Counted from the first letter of the stretch, positions 1-10,961 are shown. The stretch: DNA of 64,000 bases from Undibacterium paludis (GCF_022568815.1 NZ_JAKZHX010000003.1:309579-373578); one strand, 5' to 3'. The notes: a model not told the origin generated them from the letters alone. Translations and numbers: made by a program.

Positions 1-472
1 GCAACAGTGTCTTGGCGTCCTTGCCCAGTGTAGTCGGGTCCACGCTGGCCAACACCGGTGCGTACAGGGCGCGAATGACTTCACGCGCGACGTCAAAGCC
101 GGCATCCAGGAAAATGGCACCAAACAAGGCTTCCAGTGTATCGGCCAATATGGACGGGCGACGGAATCCACCGGATTTCAGTTCACCCTCGCCAAGCCGC
201 AAAAATTGTGACAACTCTATTCTCTGCGCAATTTCATACAGCGACTGTTGTTTGACCAGGTTGGCACGTACACGTGACAAATCACCTTCATCTATATTGG
301 CAAAGCTATCAAACAACAAAGAAGCGACGACACAATTAAGGACAGAATCACCCAGGAACTCCAGGCGTTCATTATGCAAAACACTATGACTACGATGTGT
401 CAGAGCCTGCTGCAACAAAGCGGGGTTGCTGAACTGGTGCCCCAGCCTTTTCTGCAATAGTTGTTGATTCAT
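1..472 (-). CDS. rnc: Ribonuclease III, C-terminal part cut off by the window edge
   Basis: Double-strand-specific endoribonuclease that matures rRNA precursors and processes mRNAs. Translating from the ATG at 470-472 gives 157 residues that run off the left edge. The family signature [12 protein letters not shown] lies at residues 34-45 (E38 and D42 acidic pair) and a second acidic pair, D111 and E114, sits in DTLEAL. The visible part is the nuclease domain; the C-terminal dsRNA-binding domain would lie outside the window. It is the last visible gene of the lepA-lepB-DUF4845-rnc run, an arrangement common in Betaproteobacteria. Only the truncation by the edge is notable. Confidence 0.95.
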   Translation of the reverse strand, partial: MNQQLLQKRLGHQFSNPALLQQALTHRSHSVLHNERLEFLGDSVLNCVVASLLFDSFANIDEGDLSRVRANLVKQQSLYEIAQRIELSQFLRLGEGELKSGGFRRPSILADTLEALFGAIFLDAGFDVAREVIRALYAPVLASVDPTTLGKDAKTLL

Positions 473-480
473 ACGAGTAA

Positions 481-888
481 TTAATCTGCCTTCGCAGCTT
501 TTTGAACAACCACGCCATTTTTTGCAGTTGTACCGGAATATTCCATCAAGATACTGGCCGGACCGACCAGGGGGATTTTTTTCGAATAAGAGAAATTCAA
601 ATCAAAACCACCATCGTTATTCTTGACGATAACCAGATCCTTGCCGGTCACTGCATCAAAATAACCAACTTCCCTTTGCTTATCAAAGGCAATCTGTATT
701 TCTCTTGGCGTAGAGCCAGCGTTCTTGGAGCTATTCATTGCCTTGGTGATTGAATTATATTCAATCACGGTTGGCACAACTTTCATTGCTACCATGGCGA
801 GCACGATGATCACGGCAAGAGACAGGATCAAGCCTGTCAGGGTGATACCTTTTTGCTTATGCAAGGAAGAGTATTGAATTTTTGACAT
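481..888 (-). CDS. DUF4845 family membrane protein with pilin-like N-terminus
   Basis: Protein of 135 residues, recognised as DUF4845 by its position between lepB and rnc and by its overall look. The N-terminus has a short basic segment, then [14 protein letters not shown] and one hydrophobic helix (about residues 14-38), which resembles a type IV pilin or pseudopilin leader. The rest (about 40-135) is a small hydrophilic domain, probably periplasmic. Its function is unknown. It lies 8 nt upstream of rnc and 30 nt downstream of lepB on the same strand, so co-transcription with signal peptidase is likely. The usual E at position +5 after a prepilin cleavage site is not evident, so prepilin processing is uncertain. 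Confidence 0.85.
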   Translation of the reverse strand: MSKIQYSSLHKQKGITLTGLILSLAVIIVLAMVAMKVVPTVIEYNSITKAMNSSKNAGSTPREIQIAFDKQREVGYFDAVTGKDLVIVKNNDGGFDLNFSYSKKIPLVGPASILMEYSGTTAKNGVVVQKAAKAD

Positions 889-918
889 ACGTTTTAAGTC
901 CCTGATAAAGATTAAGGT

Positions 919-1830
919 TTAGTGAAAACTACCAATACGCTTAATGTTGCCCAAATTCATCCAGATAAAAAATGCCTTACCAACAATATTTTCATCCGGG
1001 ACAAAACCCCAGTAGCGACTGTCCAGGCTATTGTCACGGTTGTCACCCATCATGAAATAACTGCCTTCCGGTACGGTACAAGTGAAACCATCATTTTCAT
1101 AGCTACACAAATCACGTCCTTTGAAATTGTGCGGGCCATCAACATAGGGCGGCCTTTGCTCATCATTCAAAATATTATGTGTCACACCGACCAGATTTTC
1201 TTGATACTGCTTGGAATAGCTGAGTCTTTCCTCATCCAGGAAGTCTGGCAGGTTCGCATACGAAAGTGCATTACCATTCACCGATAAGCGCTTGTTTTTA
1301 TACACGATTTTATCACCAGGTACACCGACCACACGTTTAATATAGTCCACAGAAGGGTCTTCCGGGTATTTAAATACCATAACATCGCCTCTTTGAGGAT
1401 TATTCAGCGATATCACTTTCTTATTGATGACCGGCAAGCGTATGCCATAAGTAAATTTATTTACCAGTATCAAATCACCAACAAACAATGTTGGCAACAT
1501 GGAACTGGAAGGTATCTTGAACGGCTCAAACAAGAAAGAACGCAAGAAAAACACCAGGGCGATCACAGGAAAAAAGCTGCCGGAATACTCTATCCAGACT
1601 GGCTGCCTGAGCATTTTGGCTTCAAGTTCCTGGCGTCCGCCCTCTTCCAGGCGTATGCCTTCGGCAGTCAGGCGTGCTTTACGGGCATCATATTCTGCCA
1701 GGGCTTTGTCTGCATTCTGGCGGCGCTGCTTGGCAAAGACAAATACATCAATAAACCAGATAACACCGGTAACGATAGTCAGGACAAACAGGATCAAGGC
1801 AAAATTGCCTAAAATTTGTTGAAAACTCAT
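919..1830 (-). CDS. lepB: Signal peptidase I
   Basis: Inner-membrane serine protease that removes signal peptides from Sec and Tat substrates. It has 303 residues, with an N-terminal membrane helix (about 10-32), a charged cytoplasmic loop (34-80), a second helix (about 85-102) and the periplasmic catalytic domain. The catalytic Ser-Lys dyad is visible: S110 in SSSMLPTL and K165 in [11 protein letters not shown]. The GDNRDNS box near the C-terminus is also present. The start codon overlaps the lepA stop by 4 nt (ATGA, 1827-1830), which indicates translational coupling with lepA. Confidence 0.97.
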   Translation of the reverse strand: MSFQQILGNFALILFVLTIVTGVIWFIDVFVFAKQRRQNADKALAEYDARKARLTAEGIRLEEGGRQELEAKMLRQPVWIEYSGSFFPVIALVFFLRSFLFEPFKIPSSSMLPTLFVGDLILVNKFTYGIRLPVINKKVISLNNPQRGDVMVFKYPEDPSVDYIKRVVGVPGDKIVYKNKRLSVNGNALSYANLPDFLDEERLSYSKQYQENLVGVTHNILNDEQRPPYVDGPHNFKGRDLCSYENDGFTCTVPEGSYFMMGDNRDNSLDSRYWGFVPDENIVGKAFFIWMNLGNIKRIGSFH

Positions 1831-3620
1831 TTTTCATCCACTTGTAAAATCGCCAAAAACGCTTCTTGCGGGATCTCTACCGAACCCACCTGCTTCATAC
1901 GTTTCTTACCTGCCTTTTGTTTTTCCAGCAATTTACGCTTACGGCTGATATCGCCGCCATAACATTTGGCCAGAACGTTTTTACGCAAGGCTTTGACGTT
2001 TTCGCGCGAGATGATGTTGGAACCGATGGCAGCCTGAATTGCCACATCAAACATTTGACGCGGGATCAGTTCACGCATTTTGGCGGCGACGGCGCGACCA
2101 CGGAACTGGCTGTTGGCGCGGTGCACAATAATCGCCAGGGCATCAACTTTTTCGCTGTTGATCAACATGTCGACCTTGACGACGTCAGCGGCGCGGTTTT
2201 CCTTGAATTCATAATCCATGGAGGCATAGCCGCGCGACGTCGACTTCAGACGATCAAAGAAGTCGAGCACGATCTCTGCCATCGGCATTTCATAGGTCAG
2301 TTTGACCTGGCGTCCATGATAGTTCATGTCCATCTGCACACCACGCTTCTGGGTGCACAGGGTAATCACAGAACCGACATATTCTTGCGGCATATAGAGA
2401 TTGACAGTGACAATAGGCTCGCGGATTTCTTCGATTTTTGAAGGCTCGGGCATCTTGGATGGATTATCAACCATCAGGATGGTGCCATCAGCCATCACCA
2501 CCTCATACACTACGGTTGGCGCTGTGGTGATCAGGTCCATGTCGAATTCGCGCTCCAGGCGCTCCTGCACGATTTCCATGTGCAGCAAACCCAGGAAGCC
2601 GCAACGGAAACCGAAACCCAGCGCCTGTGACACTTCAGGCTCATACATCAGGGCGGCATCATTGAGCTTGAGTTTTTCCAGGGAGTCACGCAAGGCATCG
2701 TATTGATTTGCCTCAACCGGAAAGAGACCGGCAAATACCTGCGGCTGCACCTCTTTAAACCCCGGCAAGGGTGCCGCAGCAGGTTTGTTGGCGACAGTAA
2801 TCGTGTCACCGACTTTGGCTGCCTTGAGCTCTTTGATGCCAGCAATAACAAAACCCACCTGGCCAGCAGACAATTCTTCACGACTCAGGGATTTGGGTGT
2901 GAACACACCAACACTTTCGACCAGATGCTGCGCCCCGGTTGCCATGAAAAGTATCTTGTCCTTTGGACGCAAAGTACCATTCATGATACGCACCAGCATG
3001 ACAACACCGACATAATTATCGAACCATGAGTCGACAATCAGCGCTTGCAGGGGAGCAGTCGGGTCGCCTTTTGGCGGCGGAACTTTGGTTATCAGGGATT
3101 CCAGCACATCCTGCACGCCGAGACCGGTTTTTGCTGAGCAATGAACGGCGTCCGAGGCATCAATACCGATGACTTCTTCGATTTCTGAACAGGCGTTCTC
3201 AGGATCAGCAGATGGCAGGTCAATCTTGTTCAGGACAGGTACAACTTCGACGCCCAATTCTATCGCCGTATAGCAATTGGCAACTGTTTGTGCTTCTACG
3301 CCCTGCGAGGCATCCACGACCAGCAATGCGCCTTCACAGGCTGACAGGGAGCGACTGACTTCATAGCTGAAATCGACGTGACCCGGAGTATCGATCAGAT
3401 TCAGATTATATACCTGACCATCACGTGCCTTGTAGTGTAAGGCAGCTGTCTGCGCCTTGATGGTAATACCGCGCTCACGTTCAATGTCCATGGAATCGAG
3501 GACTTGCGCTTCCATTTCACGGTCGGAAAGCCCGCCGCAGAGTTGAATGATGCGGTCTGCGAGTGTGGATTTGCCGTGATCAATATGGGCAATAATCGAA
3601 AAATTGCGGATGTTATTCAT
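1827..3620 (-). CDS. lepA: Elongation factor 4, ribosome back-translocase GTPase
   Basis: Translational GTPase LepA/EF4, 597 residues from the ATG at 3618-3620. The P-loop AHIDHGKST is at residues 11-19, followed by DTPGHVDF (G3) and NKIDLPSA (G4). EF-G-like domains and the LepA-specific C-terminal domain ([15 protein letters not shown]) follow. A longer reading frame opens at 3686, but its extra 22 codons run into the hairpin of the upstream truA terminator and lack family similarity, so I chose the internal ATG. No strong Shine-Dalgarno sequence precedes it. The 3' end overlaps lepB by 4 nt. Confidence 0.97.
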   Translation of the reverse strand: MNNIRNFSIIAHIDHGKSTLADRIIQLCGGLSDREMEAQVLDSMDIERERGITIKAQTAALHYKARDGQVYNLNLIDTPGHVDFSYEVSRSLSACEGALLVVDASQGVEAQTVANCYTAIELGVEVVPVLNKIDLPSADPENACSEIEEVIGIDASDAVHCSAKTGLGVQDVLESLITKVPPPKGDPTAPLQALIVDSWFDNYVGVVMLVRIMNGTLRPKDKILFMATGAQHLVESVGVFTPKSLSREELSAGQVGFVIAGIKELKAAKVGDTITVANKPAAAPLPGFKEVQPQVFAGLFPVEANQYDALRDSLEKLKLNDAALMYEPEVSQALGFGFRCGFLGLLHMEIVQERLEREFDMDLITTAPTVVYEVVMADGTILMVDNPSKMPEPSKIEEIREPIVTVNLYMPQEYVGSVITLCTQKRGVQMDMNYHGRQVKLTYEMPMAEIVLDFFDRLKSTSRGYASMDYEFKENRAADVVKVDMLINSEKVDALAIIVHRANSQFRGRAVAAKMRELIPRQMFDVAIQAAIGSNIISRENVKALRKNVLAKCYGGDISRKRKLLEKQKAGKKRMKQVGSVEIPQEAFLAILQVDEK

Positions 3621-3660
3621 TGAAATTACGAAAGAAACAAAGGTGAAGCGATACCGGCTA

Positions 3661-3704
3661 TAAAAAAAGCGCTCTGGACTGGGCAAGTATCCCCAGGCGA
3701 GCGC
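3661..3704 (-). terminator. Rho-independent terminator after truA
   Basis: Read on the minus strand, stem GCGCTC (3699-3704) pairs with GAGCGC (3669-3674) and is followed by seven T (3662-3668). It separates truA from lepA. Only about 40 nt remain between its T run and the lepA start codon. Confidence 0.75.
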
Positions 3705-3789
3705 CTTCAGTTTGGGTTTTGCAAAACGTCATTTTACCGGATTTCACCCCGGAAAGCCGAGAAATCGTCAGTATGATGCAAGTTAGACA

Positions 3790-4605
3790 CTACAAAAAAG
3801 ATAAGAAAGCCAGGGTGTCAATCAATTCCTTTTGTGGTAATTGCCATTTATCTTCATAGTCAATCCTGGCTAGGTACAAGCCGTCAGGACTGAAGGTCGG
3901 GGCCGCCACCTCACGATTGCGACTGTCCAGCACCTCTTTCATCCATATCGGCTCTCTTTTGCCAGTACCGACAAAAATCAGCGAGCCGACGATATTCCTG
4001 ACCATATGATGCAAGAATGCGCTGGCACGTAATGTGAAAATGATCATTTCGCCCTGACGTTTTATCTGGATACTGTACATATGCTTCACCGGGGTCTTGG
4101 CCTGGCAGCCAGACGCGCGAAAAGCAGAAAAGTCATGCTCACCAAGCAAATACGCAGCTCCAGCTTGCATTTGCTCAACATCCAGCGGTCGAAACACCCA
4201 ACCAGCACGCCCGAGCCACATGGGTGACCGTATCTTGCAATTATGCAAAATGTAATGGTATGTACGTGCCCTTGCACTAAAACGTGCATGAAAATTATCC
4301 TGAGACTCCGGATCCAGAGGTAATTCTCTGGCCCACTGAACTGCGACCGAACCAGGCAAGAAAGCATTTACCCCATTCACCCAAGAGTAGGGGGTGCGAT
4401 CAAGTTCAGTATCAAAATGCACCACTTGCTCTATGCCATGGACACCAGCATCAGTACGGCCGGCACAAGTCGTTTTAATCTCCGTATTGGTAAATTGCTG
4501 CAGTCCCCGCTCCAGCGCGTCCTGCACAGTATTCCCCGAAGGCTGCGTCTGCCAGCCCTGCCAGGGACCGCCATCATATTGCACACCTAAAACTAGTCGC
4601 TTCAC
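3790..4605 (-). CDS. truA: tRNA pseudouridine(38-40) synthase
   Basis: Converts uridines 38-40 of the anticodon stem-loop to pseudouridine. It has 271 residues from a GTG at 4603-4605. The catalytic aspartate is D52 in [11 protein letters not shown], and the hallmark N-terminal VLGVQYDG is present. The frame stays open upstream through a second GTG (4606-4608) to a TTG at 4623, but that TTG abuts the fimV terminator. GTG-4605 gives the expected MKRLVLGV beginning and has a GGA element 6 nt upstream. Gene order fimV-truA is common in this group, although a terminator lies between them here. Confidence 0.93.
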   Translation of the reverse strand: MKRLVLGVQYDGGPWQGWQTQPSGNTVQDALERGLQQFTNTEIKTTCAGRTDAGVHGIEQVVHFDTELDRTPYSWVNGVNAFLPGSVAVQWARELPLDPESQDNFHARFSARARTYHYILHNCKIRSPMWLGRAGWVFRPLDVEQMQAGAAYLLGEHDFSAFRASGCQAKTPVKHMYSIQIKRQGEMIIFTLRASAFLHHMVRNIVGSLIFVGTGKREPIWMKEVLDSRNREVAAPTFSPDGLYLARIDYEDKWQLPQKELIDTLAFLSFL

Positions 4606-4621
4606 CACAATTCCATATCTC

Positions 4622-4658
4622 AAAAAACAAAACGGGCGTCAGCATTTGCTGCGCCCGT
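4622..4658 (-). terminator. Rho-independent terminator after fimV
   Basis: On the minus strand ACGGGCG (4652-4658) pairs with CGCCCGT (4632-4638), with additional pairing near the loop, followed by TTTGTTTTTTG. It lies directly between the fimV stop and the truA start. Confidence 0.8.
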
Positions 4659-4678
4659 CATGATTACATCTCCCAACA

Positions 4679-7552
4679 TCAGGCCATTTGCAGCATCATC
4701 GATTTGGCTCTTTCGATTTGCTCCGCCGTGCCGCCCTTCAATACTTCGTCGAGCAACTCGCGCGCACCTTCCTTATCGCCGATTTCGTGATAGGCGACTG
4801 CGAGATCAAGCTTGGTAGCCATCTCGGCATTATGGGCAGGAGCTTCCGGTTCTGCCACCTCAACGTGCGGCGCTGCAGACGGTGACGACGGCGATTCCAG
4901 GTCAAGATCAATACCCGACAGATCAAACTCGAAAGCAGAAACAGCTTCGGCCTGCGCTTCAGATGCAGCAGCCTCTGACGTCGTGTCTGCTACCGGCTTA
5001 TCAGCCAGCGATGCAGCAATCAAGTTTTCATCAAGTTTGTCATCGATTGGCGGCATATCAAGTGACAATGGTTCTGCTGCAGGGACATCCGTAGAGAAGT
5101 CCATACCACCAAGATCCAGTTCAAATTTGTCAGCCTCTGCCTCGGTGGCAGGTGGCTCAGCCACCGGTGCTGGTGCAGCCTCTGCCTCTTTGGCGCCAAA
5201 GTCGAAATCGATTGTACCAAAATCAACCTCTGGTATTGCAGCCACCTCTTCAGCCGGGGCTGCCTTGGCGACCGACTCAGGTATGGTTGGCACTTCCGGC
5301 TCAGCACCGCCAGAGATGTCCAAATCAAAATCAAGCGCTCCTTCATCCAGCGCAGGCTCCTGGGCCTTAGCCGCACCACCGTCACGCTGGGCAGTATCAA
5401 TGATACTGATTGCTTCCAGCATGTCCTGAGACAGGGAATTGGCCAGCAAGGCTTCAGGATCAAGGTCTTCCAGTGGCTGGGTACCAGAACCCATGGCCGA
5501 ACCAGCTGCCGCCTCGGCCTTTGCTTTACCACCAGCATACAAAGGATTGCCCGGCTCCAGGACGATACCCATGGACGCAGCTTGTGCCCAGTCATCACCT
5601 TCACCGCTGGTCATGCCATACAACTCGCTGGCCAGACGCTCAAAGGTTTTGGCGTCTTTACGCGCAAAATAAATCTCCAGCAACTTGACCCTGACTGCAT
5701 GACGGTCTGGCTGGGTGCGCAGTGCTTCTTTCAGGATTTCTTCTGCCTGGGAATCACGCCCATAGGCGATATACACATCAGCCTCGGCAACCGGATCAAC
5801 TTCATTGGCATCAAGCTGACTGGCTGACGGCGCAAAATTCGAGTTGAATACGCTGTTATTGGTATCCACACTTTGACCGCCGGTAGAACCAAACATGGAG
5901 TTGGCCTTCATGCTGGAACCGGTCAGGATACTGTCTTCAAACTGCTGCAATTTCTTTTTGCGCTGACTAGTCCAGATACCTACACCACCCAGGATAGCAA
6001 GAATGGCGACGCCACCCGGCAACAGGTAGTCAGAGATGCTATCAAAGAAGCTGGGTTCTGGCGGTGGCGGAGGTGGTGGAGCAACAATTTTGCGCTTGGC
6101 CGGTTTAGGTGTTGTCACTGAGGCTGCAGAAGCAGCAACAGCTGGCACACTGGTCGGCGCATTTGCCTGAACAGCAGCCGGTGCCGATGCCGGCACAGAA
6201 GCAGCGGCTGTCGATGCTGGTGCAGGTGCACTTGCCATAGCAGAAACTGGTTTGGAAGCGGCGCTGGCTGCAACAGGTGCTGGTGGCGGTGTCACCACTG
6301 GCACACTGGCGGCAGCGGAAGCACTGGCTTTTGCATCAGCACGTGGCTTGGTCAGTTCAGCCTGTTTGGCTGCCATTTCCTTGTTCTTGATTTCCAGTTT
6401 CTGCAATTCCAGCAATTTCTGCAGTTCGCTGACATTTTTTTCAAGCTCTTTTACGCGGGCATTTGATTCCTGTGCAGCTTTTTCCTTTGCCAGTTTATCT
6501 TCGGCGGAAGCCCCCTTACCATTTGTGCCCGCAGGGTTGGCCCTGGACAATTTCAGCTTGTCAGGCGAATCTGTCGTTGCATTCGGCAGTTCATTGACTT
6601 TAGTGGTGATCTTGCTGCTACCGTGCTTGCCACTCGGCGCTTTTTCAGCAGGCGCATCAGCGACCTGAGTTGCCAGTTTGTTACGATAGGCATTGAAATC
6701 TGCAGCATGAGCAACTACAACGGCATGCGCTTCATTAGCACTGCCAGTTGTGGAGCGCACTGAATCCGCATCCGGAATAGTCAGAATCTGACCAGAGCGC
6801 AGGCGGTTCATATTGTTACCGACAAAGGCCTGCGGATTTGCACGGTACAGGCTGACCAGCATTTGATCCAGGGAAACACCCTCAGCGCGGTGACTACCGG
6901 CAATCTTGCTCAGGGTGTCGCCTGCCCTGATTTGATATTCACCGGCAGATTTGATGTCTTTACTGACATCAGGACTTTTTGTTGCCGTCTTATTATTGGC
7001 GGCTCCCTGCGAGGCAGGAACATTGCTTGAACGGCCACTCTGTGATGTTGCATTATTTTGTGGCTGATTAGCAACAGCATTAGGATTACTTACTTGCGGA
7101 GATTGACTGTTTCGCAATTCTGCTGGGTCCAGCAAGAAGGTGTATTCACGCAACAACTTGCCATTCGACGAATTCATTTCCAGCAACATATCAACGAAAG
7201 GTTCGTTCATTGGTTGCGCAGAAGTGATACGGATGACGTAGTTGGAGCCACGTTGTTCTATTGCAAAACGCAGTGACAATAATGCTGCATTAAAGTCTAT
7301 GTTGGCTTGCTTAAAAGCCTCCTGAGATGCCAGTTTGGGTACCAGCGAATCTATTTCTTCCTTGGCAGGAGACGTTAATTCTACCTCTGCACGAAGCGGC
7401 TGCCCCAGTGCAGAGAGCACGGTAAGCTTACCCAATCCGGTAGCATGAGCACCAGACATGATTAACAAGGACGACGCTACAGCAGCACCTAACGCCTTGC
7501 GTCCCAGGGAAATCACAGACGATTTTTTTTGATTATGCATTTTGTCAGACAT
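4679..7552 (-). CDS. fimV: FimV-family peptidoglycan-binding polar hub protein
   Basis: Large inner-membrane protein (957 residues) of the FimV/HubP family, which organises the cell pole and supports type IV pili and chemotaxis functions in relatives. In order: signal-like segment (about 15-38), conserved FimV N-terminal domain starting LGKLTVLSALGQPL (40-145), LysM peptidoglycan-binding domain (204-262), coiled coil rich in E and K (350-402), Ala/Pro-rich linker (405-500, with a run of seven prolines), one membrane helix (510-528), a long acidic cytoplasmic region, and the conserved C-terminal FimV domain ending near the stop. It has its own terminator. The first ATG lacks an obvious Shine-Dalgarno; another in-frame ATG lies four codons downstream. 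Confidence 0.95.
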   Translation of the reverse strand: MSDKMHNQKKSSVISLGRKALGAAVASSLLIMSGAHATGLGKLTVLSALGQPLRAEVELTSPAKEEIDSLVPKLASQEAFKQANIDFNAALLSLRFAIEQRGSNYVIRITSAQPMNEPFVDMLLEMNSSNGKLLREYTFLLDPAELRNSQSPQVSNPNAVANQPQNNATSQSGRSSNVPASQGAANNKTATKSPDVSKDIKSAGEYQIRAGDTLSKIAGSHRAEGVSLDQMLVSLYRANPQAFVGNNMNRLRSGQILTIPDADSVRSTTGSANEAHAVVVAHAADFNAYRNKLATQVADAPAEKAPSGKHGSSKITTKVNELPNATTDSPDKLKLSRANPAGTNGKGASAEDKLAKEKAAQESNARVKELEKNVSELQKLLELQKLEIKNKEMAAKQAELTKPRADAKASASAAASVPVVTPPPAPVAASAASKPVSAMASAPAPASTAAASVPASAPAAVQANAPTSVPAVAASAASVTTPKPAKRKIVAPPPPPPPEPSFFDSISDYLLPGGVAILAILGGVGIWTSQRKKKLQQFEDSILTGSSMKANSMFGSTGGQSVDTNNSVFNSNFAPSASQLDANEVDPVAEADVYIAYGRDSQAEEILKEALRTQPDRHAVRVKLLEIYFARKDAKTFERLASELYGMTSGEGDDWAQAASMGIVLEPGNPLYAGGKAKAEAAAGSAMGSGTQPLEDLDPEALLANSLSQDMLEAISIIDTAQRDGGAAKAQEPALDEGALDFDLDISGGAEPEVPTIPESVAKAAPAEEVAAIPEVDFGTIDFDFGAKEAEAAPAPVAEPPATEAEADKFELDLGGMDFSTDVPAAEPLSLDMPPIDDKLDENLIAASLADKPVADTTSEAAASEAQAEAVSAFEFDLSGIDLDLESPSSPSAAPHVEVAEPEAPAHNAEMATKLDLAVAYHEIGDKEGARELLDEVLKGGTAEQIERAKSMMLQMA

Positions 7553-7920
7553 ATTGGGAATTTTGGGCGAACAAAGTCCGCTGATTGACGCTTTACATAT
7601 TGCTTAGCGACGCGTCCTAATGTTTCACATTAACATTACAAACATTGCCCCGCAAGCTTAACGCGATTTATCACAGTGGTAAATACATTAAGAACCTTGA
7701 AGTGCAAGGATATCGCATAAATGTTGTTGCCAAATGACAAGTGAAAAAATTATCGCCAAAACCCCAATTGTTTATTTATTAAAATTAATCCCGAAAATCC
7801 GGTAGCAAACTAATCAGATTTTCATGGGGTTTCAAAAACAACAAGGGGGCGTTATACGCCCCCCTATATTCTACAACATCTTTTAACAATTACTTTAAAA
7901 CATCAGGCCTCGATTAAATT
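7553..7920. other. Intergenic region between asd and fimV
   Basis: 368 bases without a gene. It holds the asd terminator (7829-7864) and AT-rich sequence that presumably includes the fimV promoter. I could not single out a convincing -35/-10 pair. Confidence 0.6.
7829..7864 (-). terminator. Rho-independent terminator after asd
   Basis: GGGGGCG (7845-7851) pairs with CGCCCCC (7857-7863) around the loop TTATA. On the minus strand the stem is followed by TTGTTGTTTTTG. Confidence 0.8.
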
Positions 7921-9045
7921 TCAATCGATCAAGATGCGCAACATACGGCGCAGTGGTTCTGCAGCTCCCCACAATAACTGGTCGCCAACGGTAAATGCTC
8001 CCACATATTCAGGGCCCATTGCCAATTTACGTATGCGACCGACCGGGATTGTCATGGTCCCAGTGACAGCAACAGGCGTCAGGTCACGGATACTTGCTTC
8101 ACGCGTGTTCGGCACAACTTTCACCCATTCATTGTCAGCAGCGATCATGGCTTCGATGTCTGCCAGTGGCACGTCTTTTTTCAGTTTGAATGTCAAAGCC
8201 TGGCTGTGGCAACGCATGGCGCCGATACGTACGCAGAAACCGTCGACCGGCACAGCTGCTGTACCAAAACCGGCACCCTGCCCCAGTATCTTGTTGGTTT
8301 CGGCCATGCCTTTCCATTCTTCCTTGGACATGCCGTCACCGAGATCCTTATCTATCCAGGGGATCAGGGAACCACCGAGCGGCACACCAAAATTGGCAGT
8401 TTCATCAGCAGTCAGGGAGCGCTGCTTGGCAATCACCTTGCGATCGATTTCGAGAATCGCGCTTTTCGGATCATCCAGCAAATCACGCACTTCTGCGTTC
8501 AAGGCGCCATATTGTGTCAGCAATTCACGCATATGCTGGGCACCACCGCCAGAAGCTGCCTGATAAGTCTGGGTGCTCATCCATTCCACCAGGCCAGCCT
8601 TGTACAGAGCACCAACACCCATCAGCATGCAGCTGACCGTGCAGTTACCGCCGATCCAGTCTTTTTGGCCATTAGCCAGCGCTTGTTTGATCACGGGCAG
8701 ATTCACCGGATCAAGAACGATCACCGCATTGTCATTCATGCGCAGGCTGGACGCAGCATCAATCCAGTGACCATTCCAGCCTGCTGCACGCAGTTTAGGG
8801 TAAATGTCATTGGTATAGTCACCACCTTGGCAGGTAATAATAATTTCGCACTTCTTGAGCGCATCAATATTATTTGCGTCTTGCAAGGTCTTTTCATTCT
8901 TTGCCATTGCAGGGGCTGCACCACCTGTATTGGACGTTGAAAAGAACACGGGTTCAATATGATCAAAATCACCTTCTTCCTGCATGCGTTGCATCAGGAC
9001 AGAACCCACCATACCGCGCCAACCAACCAGACCTACCAGTTTCAT
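7921..9045 (-). CDS. asd: Aspartate-semialdehyde dehydrogenase
   Basis: NADPH-dependent reduction of aspartyl phosphate to aspartate semialdehyde, the branch point to lysine, threonine, methionine and diaminopimelate. It has 374 residues from the second of two adjacent ATGs (9043-9045), chosen because an AGGG element sits about 7 nt upstream; starting at 9048 would add one Met. The N-terminal Rossmann motif [14 protein letters not shown] is at 4-17 and the catalytic cysteine is C135 in [10 protein letters not shown] histidine-containing [10 protein letters not shown] segment lies in the substrate domain. It lies downstream of leuB, as in many Betaproteobacteria, and ends at a strong terminator. 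Confidence 0.96.
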   Translation of the reverse strand: MKLVGLVGWRGMVGSVLMQRMQEEGDFDHIEPVFFSTSNTGGAAPAMAKNEKTLQDANNIDALKKCEIIITCQGGDYTNDIYPKLRAAGWNGHWIDAASSLRMNDNAVIVLDPVNLPVIKQALANGQKDWIGGNCTVSCMLMGVGALYKAGLVEWMSTQTYQAASGGGAQHMRELLTQYGALNAEVRDLLDDPKSAILEIDRKVIAKQRSLTADETANFGVPLGGSLIPWIDKDLGDGMSKEEWKGMAETNKILGQGAGFGTAAVPVDGFCVRIGAMRCHSQALTFKLKKDVPLADIEAMIAADNEWVKVVPNTREASIRDLTPVAVTGTMTIPVGRIRKLAMGPEYVGAFTVGDQLLWGAAEPLRRMLRILID

Positions 9046-9094
9046 CATTTTTCCCTAAAATTCTGCAGGACGTCCCTGCCTATCACCAACAAAT

Positions 9095-10165
9095 TCAACT
9101 TAATGCATTCACCACTGCCTGCCCCATTTCGCCGGTTCCTACCTTGGTGGTGCCTTCCTCGTAAATATCTGCGGTACGCAGACCCTGGGCCAGCACTTTT
9201 TTAACCGCATTTTCAATACGATCCGCCTGTTCGGCTTTATTCAATGAATAGCGCAGCATCATGGCTGCCGACAAAATGGTCGCCAGAGGATTAGCCAGGT
9301 TTTTGCCTGCGATATCCGGTGCCGAACCATGTGATGGCTCATACAGACCTTTGTTGTTGGCATCCAGTGAAGCTGAAGGCAGCATGCCTATCGAGCCGGT
9401 CAACATGGAGGCCTGGTCCGATAAGATGTCACCAAACATATTGCCAGTCACGATAACGTCGAAACGCTTCGGTGCACGCACCAGTTGCATCGCCGCATTG
9501 TCAACATACATGTGGTCAAGCGCCACATCCGGGTATTCTTTATGCACGTCAGTGACGATATCTTTCCAGAACTGGAAAGTTTCGAGCACGTTGGCCTTGT
9601 CAACACTGGTCAGGCGCTTGCTGCGCTTTTGTGCAGACTGAAAAGCCACATGTGCGATGCGACGGATTTCTGATTCGGCATAACGCATGGTGTCAAAGCC
9701 TTCACGTTCGCCTTTGAACGGGCCATCGGGACATTCACGCACACCACGTGGCTGACCAAAATAAATATCGCCAGTCAGTTCACGGATGATCAGGATATCC
9801 AGGCCAGAAACCACTTCGGGCTTTAGCGTCGATGCGCCAGCCAGTTCCGGATACAAGATTGCCGGACGCAGGTTGGCAAACAGCTTCAGGTTTTTTCGCA
9901 GACCCAGAATCGCCTGCTCAGGTCGCAAAGGGCGATCCAGCGTGTCATATTTCCAGTCACCGACAGCGCCGAATAACACGGCATCGGCTTCCAGTGCCAG
10001 CTTCAGGGTTGCCTCTGGCAATGGATGGCCCGATGCCTCGTAACCTGCACCACCTACCGGCGCTGTCTCCATCTCAAAGGACTCGCCCAGTACATTCAAT
10101 ACCTTGACTGCCTGCTCAACGATTTCCGGGCCGATACCATCGCCCGGCAAAATAGCAATTTTCAT
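9095..10165 (-). CDS. leuB: 3-isopropylmalate dehydrogenase
   Basis: Oxidises and decarboxylates 3-isopropylmalate to 4-methyl-2-oxopentanoate in leucine synthesis, using NAD. It has 356 residues, typical for the family. Visible signatures are the N-terminal [10 protein letters not shown], the YFGQPRG region and the C-terminal [13 protein letters not shown] nucleotide-binding loop. Its start lies 17 nt after the leuD stop, so it is part of the leuC-lipoprotein-leuD-leuB run, with asd 49 nt further downstream. Confidence 0.97.
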   Translation of the reverse strand: MKIAILPGDGIGPEIVEQAVKVLNVLGESFEMETAPVGGAGYEASGHPLPEATLKLALEADAVLFGAVGDWKYDTLDRPLRPEQAILGLRKNLKLFANLRPAILYPELAGASTLKPEVVSGLDILIIRELTGDIYFGQPRGVRECPDGPFKGEREGFDTMRYAESEIRRIAHVAFQSAQKRSKRLTSVDKANVLETFQFWKDIVTDVHKEYPDVALDHMYVDNAAMQLVRAPKRFDVIVTGNMFGDILSDQASMLTGSIGMLPSASLDANNKGLYEPSHGSAPDIAGKNLANPLATILSAAMMLRYSLNKAEQADRIENAVKKVLAQGLRTADIYEEGTTKVGTGEMGQAVVNALS

Positions 10166-10182
10166 ATTCTTTAAAGACTCAA

Positions 10183-10830
10183 TTAGATAGTATTTGCCAA
10201 CCAGGGCTGAGCAGCGATATGGCGCTCTTCAAAGGCGCGAATTTTGTCGGCCTGGCGCAAGGTCAGGCCAATATCATCCAGACCATTGATCAGACAGTAT
10301 TTGCGGAATGCATCAATCTCGAAAGGATAGCTGACACTGCCCTGATTACTGACGACGACCTGTCGCTCCAGGTCCACCACCAGCCTATATCCCGGGAAAG
10401 CCTTCACCTCATTGAACAAAGTATCAACCTGCACTTCTGTCAAAACGATGGGCAGCATGCCGTTTTTATAGCAGTTATTGAAGAATATATCAGCAAAACT
10501 TGGCGCGATAACGGCACGAAAACCATATTGCTCCAACGCCCAGGGAGCGTGCTCGCGTGAGGAACCACAGCCGAAATTCTTGCGCGCCAGCAAAATCGAT
10601 GCACCTTGATAACGCGCCTGGTTAAGGACAAAATCCGGATTCAATGGGCGCTTGCTGTTATCCATGCCAGGCTCGCCATGATCGAGATAGCGCCATTCAT
10701 CAAACAGATTGGGACCAAAACCGCTGCGTTTGATCGACTTCAAAAACTGCTTGGGGATGATGGCATCGGTATCAACATTGGCCCTGTCCATGGGCGCAAC
10801 CAAACCATCAAGTAAAGTAAATTTTTCCAT
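10183..10830 (-). CDS. leuD: 3-isopropylmalate dehydratase small subunit
   Basis: Small (swivelling-domain) subunit that joins LeuC to isomerise 2-isopropylmalate to 3-isopropylmalate. It has 215 residues. The N-terminal [12 protein letters not shown] and the loop [15 protein letters not shown] are diagnostic. It begins 8 nt after the entericidin-like gene, which indicates co-transcription. Confidence 0.97.
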   Translation of the reverse strand: MEKFTLLDGLVAPMDRANVDTDAIIPKQFLKSIKRSGFGPNLFDEWRYLDHGEPGMDNSKRPLNPDFVLNQARYQGASILLARKNFGCGSSREHAPWALEQYGFRAVIAPSFADIFFNNCYKNGMLPIVLTEVQVDTLFNEVKAFPGYRLVVDLERQVVVSNQGSVSYPFEIDAFRKYCLINGLDDIGLTLRQADKIRAFEERHIAAQPWLANTI

Positions 10831-10838
10831 ATCGATAC

Positions 10839-10961
10839 TTATTTTTTGCCTGCATTCTCGACTGCTTCGCCAGCCTTTTTAACGTCCTTGCCAAGGCCTT
10901 GAACTGTGTTGCAGCCTGCCAGGATGAAAGCGCAAATCGCCAGTGCAAATATTTTTTTCAT
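10839..10961 (-). CDS. Entericidin A/B-like small lipoprotein
   Basis: Short gene of 40 residues from the ATG at 10959-10961, preceded by a perfect GGAGG about 6 nt upstream. The sequence has a signal peptide [17 protein letters not shown] with lipobox LAGC (lipidated C17), then the short amphipathic tail [20 protein letters not shown]. This matches the EcnA/EcnB family of small membrane lipoproteins linked to envelope stress or toxin-antidote behaviour in enterics. It sits between leuC (19 nt upstream) and leuD (8 nt downstream) and so is probably translated from the leu mRNA. Its role there is unknown. Confidence 0.88.
   Translation of the reverse strand: MKKIFALAICAFILAGCNTVQGLGKDVKKAGEAVENAGKK

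Noticed and set aside
3621..3686. N-terminal extension of LepA
   Set aside because: The extra codons overlap the truA terminator and are not LepA-like.
4812..5429. Ala/Ser-rich plus-strand frame opposite fimV
   Set aside because: It is a mirror of the Ala/Pro/Glu-rich fimV tail, not a gene.
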